Below, in pieces: positions 9,993 to 19,800 of a stretch of DNA of 61,775 bases (positions are counted from its first letter, which is position 1; every line of letters begins with the position of its first letter). Under the pieces are notes generated by a model, which was not told the origin of the DNA, searched no databases, and saw nothing but the letters and a program-made list of their open reading frames with translations. Position numbers and translations under genes: made by a program. The DNA comes from Belliella alkalica (GTDB lineage Bacteria > Bacteroidota > Bacteroidia > Cytophagales > Cyclobacteriaceae), in assembly GCF_022549785.1 (NCBI RefSeq), contig NZ_JAKZGO010000021.1, forward strand, positions 1 to 61,775, written 5' to 3'.

Positions 9993-10382
9993 ATGAAATC
10001 AAGAAGAATATTTATCAAAAAAGCAGCTTTGGTTGGTGCTACAGTCTCTTTACCAGGCGCATTGATGGCAAGTAAGAAGAAAAAAGGAAAAATGATCCAT
10101 CAAGTATTTTTTTGGTTGAACGAAAATGTAAATGTTGAAAATTTTCTAAAAGAAGCATCTGTATTAGGAAAATGCCCTACTGTAGGCGATTTTTTTATTG
10201 GCCAGCCAGCTCCAACTGAAGCAAGAGATGTCGTTGATCACAGTTATCAAGTAGCTTGTACTTTATTTTTTGATTCTCTTCAAGATCAGAGTGAGTATCA
10301 GATAGATCCGATGCATCTCAAGTTTATAGAGAGAAATTCAGACAAGTGGAATAAGGTCAAAGTTTACGATTTTATGATTTGA
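9993..10382 (+). CDS. Dabb (stress-responsive alpha/beta-barrel) protein with Tat-like signal
   Basis: This 129-residue protein begins MKSRRIFIKKAALVGATVSL, a twin-arginine signal (RRxFIKK then a hydrophobic stretch). The mature part starts near KKKGKMIHQVFFWL and has the single ferredoxin-like fold of the Dabb family: HQVFFWLNE, a central QPAPTEARDVVDHSYQVAC and a late HLKFIERNSDKW. Dabb proteins are small dimers of mostly unknown substrate. The Tat signal implies export of a folded protein to the periplasm. It stands 50 bases before the S41 peptidase gene in the same direction, so co-transcription is possible. Confidence 0.72.
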   Translation: MKSRRIFIKKAALVGATVSLPGALMASKKKKGKMIHQVFFWLNENVNVENFLKEASVLGKCPTVGDFFIGQPAPTEARDVVDHSYQVACTLFFDSLQDQSEYQIDPMHLKFIERNSDKWNKVKVYDFMI

Positions 10383-10432
10383 ACCAACTGATGTAATTTT
10401 ATCGTTTATAGCACGTACCCATTATTACAAAT

Positions 10433-11776
10433 ATGCAAATGAAAATCAAGTACTTCCCTCGTGTTATTATTCTCCTTTCACTCTTTTTATCTTTTCAGGC
10501 TTGTAATCCTGAAGAGGAAAACCCAGATCCTGTAAAAGTTGAAAATGTAGTAAAAGAAGCGATCGTTCAGTCTATGCGAGATTGGTATTTTTGGAATTCA
10601 GAATTGGCTACAAATATTGATGTCAACCAATTCAATTCCAATGCGGAATTACTCGATGGGATTATTTTCAAGCCTTTAGATAGATTTTCCTACATTACTA
10701 CTAGAGCTGCTTTTGAGGCGGCGTTTACTGGGCAAGCTTCAGGTGTTCATGGTTTCGGATTTTCTTTGGATGCTGAAGAAAACATGTTTGTATCATTTGT
10801 ATATGATTTGTCACCCGCTGGAGTGGACGGATGGGAAAGAGGTTGGCAAGTAATGGAAATAAATGGAAAACCAATTTCAGATTACAGAACTGCAAATGGC
10901 TATAATTTTCAATTGGGTCCAAATGAAATAGGATACACCAATACTTTCAAAATGAAGTTGCCTGATGGAAGCGAAAAGACCACAACTATTCCAAAATCAG
11001 CATTCCAAACAAATTCGGTATTGTATAAAGATGTCATTGAGCAGGAAGGAAAAAAAATTGGCTATTGGGTGTACCAAAGTTTTCGTCAGACCCCAGGTTT
11101 ATCAAACCCCATAAGAAGCCAAGAAGTTGAAGATACTTTTGAGTACTTTATGGGAGAGGGAATTGATGAAATCATTATTGACCTAAGATATAATGGTGGA
11201 GGTTCTGTGGCTGTGACCGAACAGATTTTGAATTATTTGGTACCTACCAATGCTGCGAGCAGCGTCATGTACACAAATAGACACAATGCATTGAGATCTA
11301 ATAATAATAGAACGGTTAATTTTTCCAAGAAAGGAAATCTAAACCTAAGCCGAATTATTTTCATAACTGCAAGAGGATCTGCATCCGCCTCTGAATTGTT
11401 AATCAATAGTTTGGATCCATATTTAGACGTCTTCTTGGTAGGAGACAATACTTTCGGTAAACCTGTTGGTTCTTTTCCTTTGAGTTCGCTAAATAGAACA
11501 TTGTCTGCAAATGATGTGGAAATTGTCCCAATTACTTTTGCCATAGATAATGCAGATGGAAAAGCAGATTACTTCGATGGTTTTCCGGCTAATATTTTAG
11601 CTCCAGATACACCATCGAAAAATTGGGGAGATAATGAAGAACTAAGATTCAAAGCTGCCCTAGAATTTATAAGAACAGGTAATACAGGGGCTAGAATTTC
11701 AAACAATACATCCAAATCAAGATGGGAAATGATTGATAATTTTAAAGGTTTAGAGCAAGAATTTCCTGTTTATTAG
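10433..11776 (+). CDS. S41-family peptidase, lipoprotein
   Basis: This 447-residue protein has a lipoprotein signal (LLSLFLSFQAC, Cys24). An N-terminal helical region (REAIVQSMRDWYFW-like) is followed by a PDZ-like segment near 100-190 (GFGFSLDAEENMFVSFV, GWQVMEINGKPI) and the S41 protease domain. The catalytic serine is in ARGSASASELL and the base lysine in GDNTFGKPVGSF; IIDLRYNGGG is the usual core strand. It should sit on a membrane facing the periplasm and cleave proteins or peptides. Two ATGs two codons apart could both be starts. The domain order resembles Bacteroidota C-terminal processing peptidases. Confidence 0.87.
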   Translation: MQMKIKYFPRVIILLSLFLSFQACNPEEENPDPVKVENVVKEAIVQSMRDWYFWNSELATNIDVNQFNSNAELLDGIIFKPLDRFSYITTRAAFEAAFTGQASGVHGFGFSLDAEENMFVSFVYDLSPAGVDGWERGWQVMEINGKPISDYRTANGYNFQLGPNEIGYTNTFKMKLPDGSEKTTTIPKSAFQTNSVLYKDVIEQEGKKIGYWVYQSFRQTPGLSNPIRSQEVEDTFEYFMGEGIDEIIIDLRYNGGGSVAVTEQILNYLVPTNAASSVMYTNRHNALRSNNNRTVNFSKKGNLNLSRIIFITARGSASASELLINSLDPYLDVFLVGDNTFGKPVGSFPLSSLNRTLSANDVEIVPITFAIDNADGKADYFDGFPANILAPDTPSKNWGDNEELRFKAALEFIRTGNTGARISNNTSKSRWEMIDNFKGLEQEFPVY

Positions 11777-11981
11777 AATTGAAATTCAAGATTCTAAAAG
11801 TTTAGGCTATTAAGACCAAAGCGTATTTCAATGACATGTCATTTTAGTATTCTCTAAATTCCTTGACAGATTGCTGTTATCCGTGAATTTATTGTGAGCG
11901 ATAACCTTCCATGTTTTGCACGATTATTTCTCTTAACTAATTGAATTTCAAAAAAACCATAAAGGTTTATAGGATTGGAAA

Positions 11982-12013
11982 AAATAAGCCCGGGTTGAGC
12001 TCCTGGGCTTATT
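11982..12013. terminator. bidirectional terminator between S41 and SRPBCC genes
   Basis: AAATAAGCCCGGG (11982-11994) pairs with CCTGGGCTTATT (12002-12013), with a T-run on the plus side and an A-run on the minus side. The convergent placement serves both genes. Confidence 0.85.
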
Positions 12014-12031
12014 TTTTTTCTCTTTAAACAC

Positions 12032-12571
12032 TCACTTCTCCATGATTTCTTTTAGGTTATTTAATCCAATACCAAAATCATCACCAATCATTTTATCTAA
12101 ATCAAAAAACCATAGTAGGATATTTTTTGGGTAATCGTAAGTTTCGTCAAAACCCCAGATAACTTTAGTCTTATTGCTACTTAATGCTTCAAACTCAAGA
12201 TATACTAGGCTTTCTCCCTTAAAAGGTTCTGTAAATCTAAGAGCATATTCAATCCTATTTGCATCATCAATAGCCAATATTTCCTGTTCACCTATTCCCA
12301 CTTGAGGGTCATCACTCTTCCAAGAATAGATGAACCCCACTTCGCCATCAGTACCTGAATAGTTTCTTTCCATATTTGGGTCAATTGAATCCCATTTACT
12401 ATAATTATGTTGGTTTTTAAGGTATTTCATATAATCGAATACTACTTTCTTAGGCTGTTCTATGGTGATTTCACGAGATACATGTACATCTTTTTTTGTA
12501 AATAATGCAGCTATCAGAGGGATTGCTATGATTAGGAATAAGATTATTCCAATTGTTTTTAAGATCTTCAT
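12032..12571 (-). CDS. SRPBCC-family protein with N-terminal membrane anchor
   Basis: From the ATG at 12569-12571 the product is 179 residues: a single hydrophobic helix (KTIGIILFLIIAIPLIAALF) and then a START/Bet v1-like SRPBCC domain (VSREITIEQPKKVVFDYMKY, WDSIDPNMER, YSGTDGEVGF, WGFDETYDYP). Members bind hydrophobic ligands, but this subgroup has no assigned function. An upstream in-frame ATG at 12616 would add 15 residues (MHLTILINIQNPQAT) that look unlike a start of this family, so I prefer the internal Met. It lies downstream of, and in the same direction as, the alpha/beta hydrolase gene. Confidence 0.72.
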   Translation of the reverse strand: MKILKTIGIILFLIIAIPLIAALFTKKDVHVSREITIEQPKKVVFDYMKYLKNQHNYSKWDSIDPNMERNYSGTDGEVGFIYSWKSDDPQVGIGEQEILAIDDANRIEYALRFTEPFKGESLVYLEFEALSSNKTKVIWGFDETYDYPKNILLWFFDLDKMIGDDFGIGLNNLKEIMEK

Positions 12572-12713
12572 AGTTGCTTGTGGGTTTTGTATATTGATTA
12601 ATATAGTTAAATGCATAAAGCGGATGATAATTTGTTGCTATCATCTACAAGGCATAGATCTAAATTAAGATCCACTTATTTGTAAATAAAACATGTTGGT
12701 ATCAATGTTTATA

Positions 12714-13517
12714 TCAAGTAGATTTGGTGTTTTTCAGATCATTGACTGTGGCGTCAATCAAATCGTTGTGACCAGATTCTAATTCTTTAAGATTTAGATT
12801 TGCGATTTTTGATGTGAATTTTTTAATATTTTCAGAAGTGATCATTTGATCATATTTTCCTGTGATTATAGTAATTTGTGTTTGGTGAGAGCGGCTTGAA
12901 TTAATAATTTTCTCCAAGTTTGGCTGCAAAGGTTTGAAGACATTCCACGTAAAATAAACTTGCGCTCTTTTAGTTCTAGTTTTCATTTGTGACCTGACAA
13001 ATTTCACTATACTGCTTTCAAGAATCCCTAGTGAATTGAGGAAGTCCATCGTTTTGAAAAAGCGTTTCGGATGCAAGACTACATGTTTGAAAATTCGGTT
13101 TAGAATACCAGGAAAAGTTGCCATGTTGTACCAAAAACCTGTTTTGATTCCATCAGGAGCGATGAGCAGGAGAGACTTTACTTGGTCGGGAAATAGTTCA
13201 TAAGTCACCAAAGAAAATTTTCCACCCATACTATATCCAACAAGATGGAAGACATTGAAATTTTCTTCTTGCATCAATTGATCAATTATTTTTCTCCATA
13301 TTTCTTTGGTAAGTTTTTGATTTATTGACTTCCAGCTACTTTGTCCATGATAGAATATGTCAAAAATGATATATGTTTCATTTTCTTGTCTTAAGTTCAA
13401 AAATGAATTATATGCTTTCATATTCTGACCAAATCCATGAAATAGTAGATGTATTTCAGTTCCGTTTCCAATCTTTTTGTATGCTAAATTCCCAAAAGGG
13501 GTTTTCAAATATTCCAT
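12714..13517 (-). CDS. alpha/beta hydrolase
   Basis: This 267-residue protein has the alpha/beta-hydrolase core: oxyanion strand LLFHGFGQNM (about 24-33), the nucleophile elbow GYSMGGK (serine about residue 94), LLLIAPDGI, an acid loop in IITGKYDQMI and the catalytic histidine in SGHNDLI. A helical lid insertion spans about 125-195. There is no signal peptide, so it is probably a cytoplasmic esterase or lipase-like enzyme of unknown substrate. It ends 143 bases before the SRPBCC start. The 223-base upstream spacer is shared with the TetR gene. Confidence 0.8.
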   Translation of the reverse strand: MEYLKTPFGNLAYKKIGNGTEIHLLFHGFGQNMKAYNSFLNLRQENETYIIFDIFYHGQSSWKSINQKLTKEIWRKIIDQLMQEENFNVFHLVGYSMGGKFSLVTYELFPDQVKSLLLIAPDGIKTGFWYNMATFPGILNRIFKHVVLHPKRFFKTMDFLNSLGILESSIVKFVRSQMKTRTKRAQVYFTWNVFKPLQPNLEKIINSSRSHQTQITIITGKYDQMITSENIKKFTSKIANLNLKELESGHNDLIDATVNDLKNTKST

Positions 13518-13678
13518 ACTATAATTTATAGCCCTAATTTAAGTTTAATTAATATATATATTAATATTTTAAAAATTATAGTCTTTTAATTTGTTTAATA
13601 TACGATATGTTATTTAATGTTTTGTCAAGTACCATGTATTGCCTAGTTGGTGAAATTTTATTCTAAAAATAAACCTTA

Positions 13679-13704
13679 GAAACTTTGAACTTTCTGAAAG
13701 TTTC
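13679..13704. promoter_or_regulatory. candidate TetR operator
   Basis: GAAACTTT (13679-13686) and AAAGTTTC (13697-13704) are perfect inverted arms, with a nested near-palindrome AACTTTCTGAAAGTT (13688-13702). The site overlaps the -33 box and spacer of the promoter of the TetR-led efflux operon, a classic position for autorepression. Confidence 0.6.
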
Positions 13705-13714
13705 CTGAGTTTTG
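13684..13714 (+). promoter_or_regulatory. promoter of the TetR-RND efflux operon
   Basis: TTTG (13684-13687), a 19-base spacer and GAGTTTTG (13707-13714; one mismatch to TAnnTTTG) match the Bacteroidota promoter. The start would be near 13719, about 20 bases before the TTG codon at 13741. Confidence 0.6.
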
Positions 13715-13740
13715 TATCGGAATTCTAATGAAGTGAAAAT

Positions 13741-14349
13741 TTGGATACAAAGGAAAAAATTATCGTTACGGCAATTGATCAATTTATGCAGTATGGCATT
13801 CGATCAGTTACCATGGATGACATAGCCAGACTTTCAGGTGTATCAAAAAAGACTGTTTATCAAGAGTTTGTAGATAAAAATCAACTGGTCTATGAAACAT
13901 TCCAAAGCGCCTTGGAGCAAGATGAATGCAAGATGAAGGCTTTGCCCAAACTAAATGATGGAGTAATAGATCATCTGGTAGGTTTGTCTAGCTATGTCAG
14001 GAAAAGATTTTCACAAATGAACCCATTTGTGATGAATGAACTGCAAAGATACTATCCTCAATGTTGGCAGATTTTTGAAGAATTTAAGCAAAAACATATC
14101 CACCAGGAGATCATTGATGTATTAGTCAAAGGAATCGAAGAAGGGTATTTTAGACCAGAAATCAATCCTCAAATTATAGCAACTATGCGGATTGAGCAAA
14201 TGATGAGTCTATTTGATCCATTGAAATTTCCTCCTGCCAAGTTCAATTTGGGGGAGGTTCATGTAGAAGTGTTTGAGCATTTTTTACATGGGATTTTTAC
14301 AGAAAAAGGAAAAGAGACTTATCTAAAAAAGAAAAGTAAACAAGAATGA
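13741..14349 (+). CDS. TetR/AcrR-family repressor of the adjacent RND pump
   Basis: This 202-residue protein has an N-terminal TetR helix-turn-helix: KEKIIVTAIDQFMQYGIRSV, then MDDIARLSGVSKKTVYQEF (about 25-45). A helical ligand-binding domain follows. The start is TTG at 13741, because an in-frame TGA at 13729 excludes anything earlier and the HTH needs the N-terminal helix. Its end overlaps the TolC gene by four bases (ATGA), so it is translationally coupled to the efflux genes. It probably represses its own operon through the palindrome at 13679-13704 until a toxic ligand binds. The ligand is unknown. Confidence 0.88.
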   Translation: MDTKEKIIVTAIDQFMQYGIRSVTMDDIARLSGVSKKTVYQEFVDKNQLVYETFQSALEQDECKMKALPKLNDGVIDHLVGLSSYVRKRFSQMNPFVMNELQRYYPQCWQIFEEFKQKHIHQEIIDVLVKGIEEGYFRPEINPQIIATMRIEQMMSLFDPLKFPPAKFNLGEVHVEVFEHFLHGIFTEKGKETYLKKKSKQE

Positions 14350-15731
14350 AAGCAATGTCAAAAATGATTCAGGTTGGGCTCGTGCTTAGTCTGATCACAT
14401 TTTTCTTCAATGGACAGGTACAAGCCCAAGAGGTAGTACAGCTAACACTAGAAGAAAGTATCAAATATGCATTAGAAAATAATGTAGAAGCAAAGAATGC
14501 GCAATTGGAAGTGCTTATTTCCAAAGGGGTGATTGGTGAAAACAGAGCAACTGGTCTTCCTCAGATCAATAGTACTTTGGAGTTGACAAAAAATATTCAA
14601 CCTCCATTGATTATTTTGCCAGCTGAGGCTGGTGGAGCGATTGGCGGTGGTGGAGATGATCCAGGTATGGGAAGTCCAGATGACATTACTGTAATTCCAT
14701 TTGCAGTAAATTATCAGTCTTCACTTACTGTTTCTGTCGAGCAGATGATTTTCAATGGTTCTTACTTTATAGGTTTGAAGGCTGCCAAAACATTGAAAGC
14801 ATTGACTGAATTTGACAAAGAAAAAACAGAAGCTGATATCATTGAAGCAACAAAAAAGGCCTATTTCACTGTTTTGATCAACAAAGAAAGAAAAGAACTG
14901 GTATCTGCAAATTTGATTAGAATCAAAGAGTTATTGAAAGAAACCGAGGCATTGTATTCAGAAGGATTCGTCGAAAAATTGGATGTAAGTAGAGTGAAAG
15001 TTCAGCTCAATAATCTTCAATCCGAATTTGATAAAGTAGAAGCTGCTGAAGAAATAAGCAAGCAGGTTTTGAAAGTACAGATAGGTATGCCAGTAAATCT
15101 TGAAATTGACCTTGGTCAAAGCATTGCTGACATTCATTCGCTGTCTGAACTCGAGTCACTTCTGAGTAACCCAGGTTATAGAAGAGTAGAAGTAGATCAG
15201 ATTAATAAAAATCTTGATTTGGCAAAGTTGGACCTCAAGAACAACCAAATTCAATATATGCCAGATATTGCTGCTTTTGGAACATTTCAGCGAGTGACTG
15301 GTGCTCAGAGATTCAACACCTTAGGAGACCCTGATCGTTGGTTTTCATCATCTTTTGCAGGTTTGAGGTTGAACATTCCTATTTTCGATGGCTTGAGAAA
15401 AAGCTACAAAGTTCAACAGAATAGGGTACAGATCAGACAGCTTGAAAACCAAAAACACTATTTGGAAGAAAACATAGAACTTGAAAGATATCAATCCAAT
15501 ATTACACTTCGAAATGCTATCAGAACACTTAATGTACAAGAAGAGAACCGAGAATTGGCACTTGAAGTATTTGAAATGACAAAGATCAAATATCAAGAAG
15601 GAGTGGGATCTAACTTAGAAGTGGTGGAAGCCGATTCTGCATTGAAAGAGGCAGAGACAAATTACTTCTCGGCATTGTATGATGCTTTGATCGCTAAAGT
15701 TGATTTAGAAAAAGCATTGGGAATATTATAA
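14346..15731 (+). CDS. TolC-family outer-membrane efflux protein
   Basis: This 461-residue protein has a signal peptide (MIQVGLVLSLITFFF, cut after VQAQ near residue 28). Two TolC repeats follow, rich in long heptad helices: LTLEESIKYALENNVEAKNA starts the first and YRRVEVDQINKNLDLAKLDL the second. A Gly/Pro/Asp-rich loop (about 93-118) may lie in the barrel or its mouth. It forms the outer-membrane exit duct and partners the next two genes. Its ATG overlaps the TetR stop. The gap to the adaptor gene is 31 bases. Confidence 0.9.
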   Translation: MKAMSKMIQVGLVLSLITFFFNGQVQAQEVVQLTLEESIKYALENNVEAKNAQLEVLISKGVIGENRATGLPQINSTLELTKNIQPPLIILPAEAGGAIGGGGDDPGMGSPDDITVIPFAVNYQSSLTVSVEQMIFNGSYFIGLKAAKTLKALTEFDKEKTEADIIEATKKAYFTVLINKERKELVSANLIRIKELLKETEALYSEGFVEKLDVSRVKVQLNNLQSEFDKVEAAEEISKQVLKVQIGMPVNLEIDLGQSIADIHSLSELESLLSNPGYRRVEVDQINKNLDLAKLDLKNNQIQYMPDIAAFGTFQRVTGAQRFNTLGDPDRWFSSSFAGLRLNIPIFDGLRKSYKVQQNRVQIRQLENQKHYLEENIELERYQSNITLRNAIRTLNVQEENRELALEVFEMTKIKYQEGVGSNLEVVEADSALKEAETNYFSALYDALIAKVDLEKALGIL

Positions 15732-15762
15732 CTAGCAACAAAAAATTTTATATAAAATAGAT

Positions 15763-16890
15763 ATGAAATCATATTCAAAACTTTTAATCCTTCCTTTCAT
15801 TGCAGTGATGTTTTCATGTGCAAAAGAAGATGAGCTTTCTGCAAAAAAAGCTGAATTGGATGCAAAAAAGTCAGAAGCATCTGAACTGAGAGCAAGTATC
15901 GAATCTTTGGAAAAAGAGATTGCTACACTTGATCCTGAATTTGGCAAAATGAATAGGAAATCTGTATTGATTTCTACACTTAAGCCTAAAAAAGAGCATT
16001 TTCAGCATTTTGTGGAAGTGACTGGATCTGTACTTTCCAAGAAAAATGTCAATATATCTGGTGAAGTTTCTGGTAGAATCCAAGAGATCTCTGCAGTAGA
16101 AGGGATGCGTGTAAGAAAAGGAGAAGTCCTGGCAGTAATCGACGCCGAATCGGTACAGAGAAATATCGATGAATTGGAAACCCAGATGGAACTAGCCAAC
16201 ATCGTGTTTGAAAAGCAAGAAAGGCTTTGGAAGCAGCAAATTGGTACCGAAATCCAATATTTGGAAGCTAAAAACAGAAAAGAAACATTGGAAAAGAATT
16301 TGGCTGGTCTTAATACCCAAATGGATAGAACCAAAGTCAGAGCTCCATTCAATGGAACTGTCGAAACAGTAAATGTTCGTCTAGGTGAGTTGGTTCAACC
16401 AGGAACTCCAATGTTTCAGTTTGTCGGAGAGAGTGATTTGTTTATCGAATCTGATGTGTCAGAAAGATATGTTGGGATAGTCAACAGAGGAGATTCTGTA
16501 GAGATTACATTTCCTTCGATCAACGAGACTTTGAAGACCAAAGTAACTGCAATTGGTGCTATAATCAACCCAAACAATAGGACTTTCAAAGTAGAAGTGG
16601 TGTTACCAAACGTGCCTTATGTCAAGCCAAATATGATTTCAGTGATGAAAATCAACGATTATGAAAGCAAAGACGCTGTAACTGTTCCAAACTATTTGGT
16701 TTTGCAAGATAGCCAAGGTGATTATGTTTTTGTAGTAGAAGATGGTAAGAGTAAGAAGAGATACATCAAAAGAGGAATGGTGTATAAAGAGATTACAGAG
16801 GTTCTAGAAGGTCTTGATGGATCTGAAACTTTGGTTGATAAAGGTTTCCGTGAAGTTGGAGATAATTTCAGTGTAAATATTTCGCAATAA
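15763..16890 (+). CDS. RND efflux periplasmic adaptor, lipoprotein
   Basis: This 375-residue protein has a lipobox (IAVMFSC, Cys19) and an acidic/basic coiled coil directly after it (about 24-60: ELSAKKAELDAKKSE), which is unusual for adaptors and may be a spacer from the membrane. The lipoyl half GRIQEISAVEGMRVRKGEVL, a hairpin coiled coil (about 125-190) and the second lipoyl half KVRAPFNGTVETVNVRLGEL follow, then beta-barrel and membrane-proximal domains. It bridges the inner-membrane RND pump and TolC. It lies six bases before the pump gene. Confidence 0.9.
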   Translation: MKSYSKLLILPFIAVMFSCAKEDELSAKKAELDAKKSEASELRASIESLEKEIATLDPEFGKMNRKSVLISTLKPKKEHFQHFVEVTGSVLSKKNVNISGEVSGRIQEISAVEGMRVRKGEVLAVIDAESVQRNIDELETQMELANIVFEKQERLWKQQIGTEIQYLEAKNRKETLEKNLAGLNTQMDRTKVRAPFNGTVETVNVRLGELVQPGTPMFQFVGESDLFIESDVSERYVGIVNRGDSVEITFPSINETLKTKVTAIGAIINPNNRTFKVEVVLPNVPYVKPNMISVMKINDYESKDAVTVPNYLVLQDSQGDYVFVVEDGKSKKRYIKRGMVYKEITEVLEGLDGSETLVDKGFREVGDNFSVNISQ

Positions 16891-16896
16891 TTTCTT

Positions 16897-19800
16897 ATGT
16901 CGAATCAAGAAGAAAAGAAAAAAGAAGTCACGAGGCAGTTTGGGATTAGTTCCCTTTCTGTAGATAATCAGACTTCCATAGTCATATTGGTTTTTATTAT
17001 CAGTGTTTTGGGATTGATGGCATACAAAACGATGCCTAAGGAAAGCTTTCCCGAAATTGTAATTCCGACTGTATATGTCGGTACAGCCTATCCTGGAAAC
17101 TCTCCTGTGGATATGGAAAACCTGATCACAAGGCCAATAGAAAAAGAATTAAAAGGTATCAACAACATTAAGGTCATCAAATCGACCTCTGTTCAAGATT
17201 TCTCATCGATAGTGGTTGAGTTTAATCCTGGTGTAGAAATTTCTAAGGCGATTCAAGATGTAAAAGATGCTGTGGACAAATCAAAAAGCGAATTGCCAAA
17301 TGATTTGGATAGAGATCCTGATGTGATTGAAATCAATACATCTGATTTTCCGATTATGAATGTGAATATTTCGGGGAATTATACACAAGAGGAATTGAAG
17401 AAATTCGGGGAATATTTGGAGGATGAAATAGAGAAACTTCCAGAAATCTCTAAAGCAGAGCTGCGTGGTACGATAGAGAGAGAAATCAGGATAGATGCAG
17501 ATATTTTCAAGATGGAAGCTCTTGGGGTTTCTTTTTCGGATATTTCTGATGCTGTAAGTCAAGAAAATATCACAATTTCTGGGGGAAATGTACTTGCGGG
17601 AGATTTTAGAAGAGCCTTGAGAATTACGGGAGAATTCAAGAAAGCAGAAGAAATCCTAGATATCATTATTAAGACTGAAAATAATAGAATTGTCTATCTA
17701 AGAGATGTAGCTGAAGTTGAGGATACTTTTGAAGAAAGAACAAGTTATGCCAGAAGCAAAAAGCTTCCTGTCGTAACCATCAATGTAGTGAAGCGAAGTG
17801 GTGAAAACTTACTTGATGCCTCTGACAAGATCAAGGACTTGCTCGAAAAAGCAAAAGCCAATAGATTCCCAAGTGATCTTCAGATAGATATTACAAACGA
17901 TCAGTCCAAAGATACAAGAGCTCAAGTAAATGACTTAGAAAACAGTATCATCTTTGGTGTAATCTTGGTAATCTTGGTTTTGATGTTTTTCCTTGGGTTT
18001 AGAAATGCATTGTTTGTAGGGATTGCAATTCCACTTTCTATGTTTATTTCTTTCCTTATACTGAATGCATTTGGGATCACTTTGAACTTGATGGTATTGT
18101 TTGCATTGATTCTTGCTCTGGGGATGTTGGTAGATAACGGAATCGTGGTAGTAGAGAACATCTACCGATTGATGCAAGAAGGAAAATCACCTGTAATGGC
18201 AGCGAAAGAAGGAGTGGGAGAGGTTGCATGGCCAATTATCACTTCCACGGCAACTACATTGGCTGCATTTCTTCCTTTGGCATTTTGGGATGATATCATT
18301 GGTGAATTCATGAAATACTTGCCAATCACCTTGATCATTGTGTTGTCTTCATCACTCTTCGTAGCCTTGGTGGTCAATCCTGTATTGACATCTTTGTTTA
18401 TGAAAATCCAAGATTTGGATACTGTGAAATCCAAGAAGAGGCCATTGTTGATCGCTTTAGCTTTGATGGTCATAGCCATTCTATCTTATATGTTTGGCTG
18501 GATAGCTATGGGCAATATTTCCATGTTGGCAGCTATTTTGACTGTTTTCAACGTTTTCGTGTTGAGAAATGCTATCAAATGGTTTCAAAATGTATTCTTG
18601 GTAAAGCTTGAAAATATCTACGAATCTACATTGACATTCGCCTTGAATGGCTGGAAACCATACTTCTTTTTTGGAGGTATTTCCCTGCTTTTGGTATTGT
18701 CTATAGCCTTGTTGATCATTAGGTCACCGAAAGTATTATTCTTCCCAGACAATGAACCTGCGTTGGTGAATGTTTTTGTGGAAAATCCTATTGGAACGGA
18801 TACCGAGGCTACAAATAGTTTTGTGCTGTCAATGGAAGATGAATTGATGGCTGTGTTGGAACCTTATGATCACATTATTGAGTCGGTGATTACGCAAGTA
18901 GGTGAAGGTACAGGTGATGAGTCTGAAGGGCCAAGCATAGCAAATACGCCTCATAAAGCAAAGATCACAATTAGTTTTGTGGAAATGCAGTATAGACAAG
19001 GGATCAATACCAATCAAGTGATGGAAGAGATCCGGGATCTGGTAGAAAAATATCCAGGTGTATTGTTTACAGTAGATAAACAAAGAAATGGTCCTCCAGT
19101 AGGGAAAGCTGTAAACATTGAGGTTAGTGGTGAAGAGTTCGAAGAGCTTATAGCTTACGTAGGTGAGTTTCGGGAGTATTTGATTTCTGCGAATATCCCA
19201 GGTATTGAAGAATTAAAAACTGACTTGGAATTAGGGAGTCCTGAGGTAGTTTTGAATATAGATAGAGAAAAAGCAAGAAGGTTTGGACTTTCTACATCAT
19301 CTATAGCCAACGAATTGAGAACTGCGCTTTTCGGACTGGAAGTATCCAAATTCAAAGATGGAGAAGATGACTTCCCTATTCAATTGAGGTTGAAGGATGA
19401 ATACAGATATGACCTTTCTTCCTTGATCAACAAAAAGATCAATTTCAGGGATAAGTTTGGCAATCAGAAGGAGGTTCCGATTTCAGCTGTAGCCACTTTG
19501 GAATATGGTTCTACCTATGGATCGGTGAAAAGAAAAGACTTGAACAAAGTGATTTCCATATTCTCAAATGTTACAGACGGATATAATCCAACTGAAATCA
19601 ATGACAGATTGAAAGAGCTCGCTGCAAATTACAATACTCCTGATGGAATCACTGTGAAATTTACAGGAGAACAAGAGGAACAGGAAAAATCAACTGCATT
19701 CTTGATGAGAGCTTTGTTTATTGCTGTATCAGTGATATTCTTGATCATAGTTGCTCAGTTCAATTCAGTGACTACACCATTTATCATCATGGCTTCAGTA

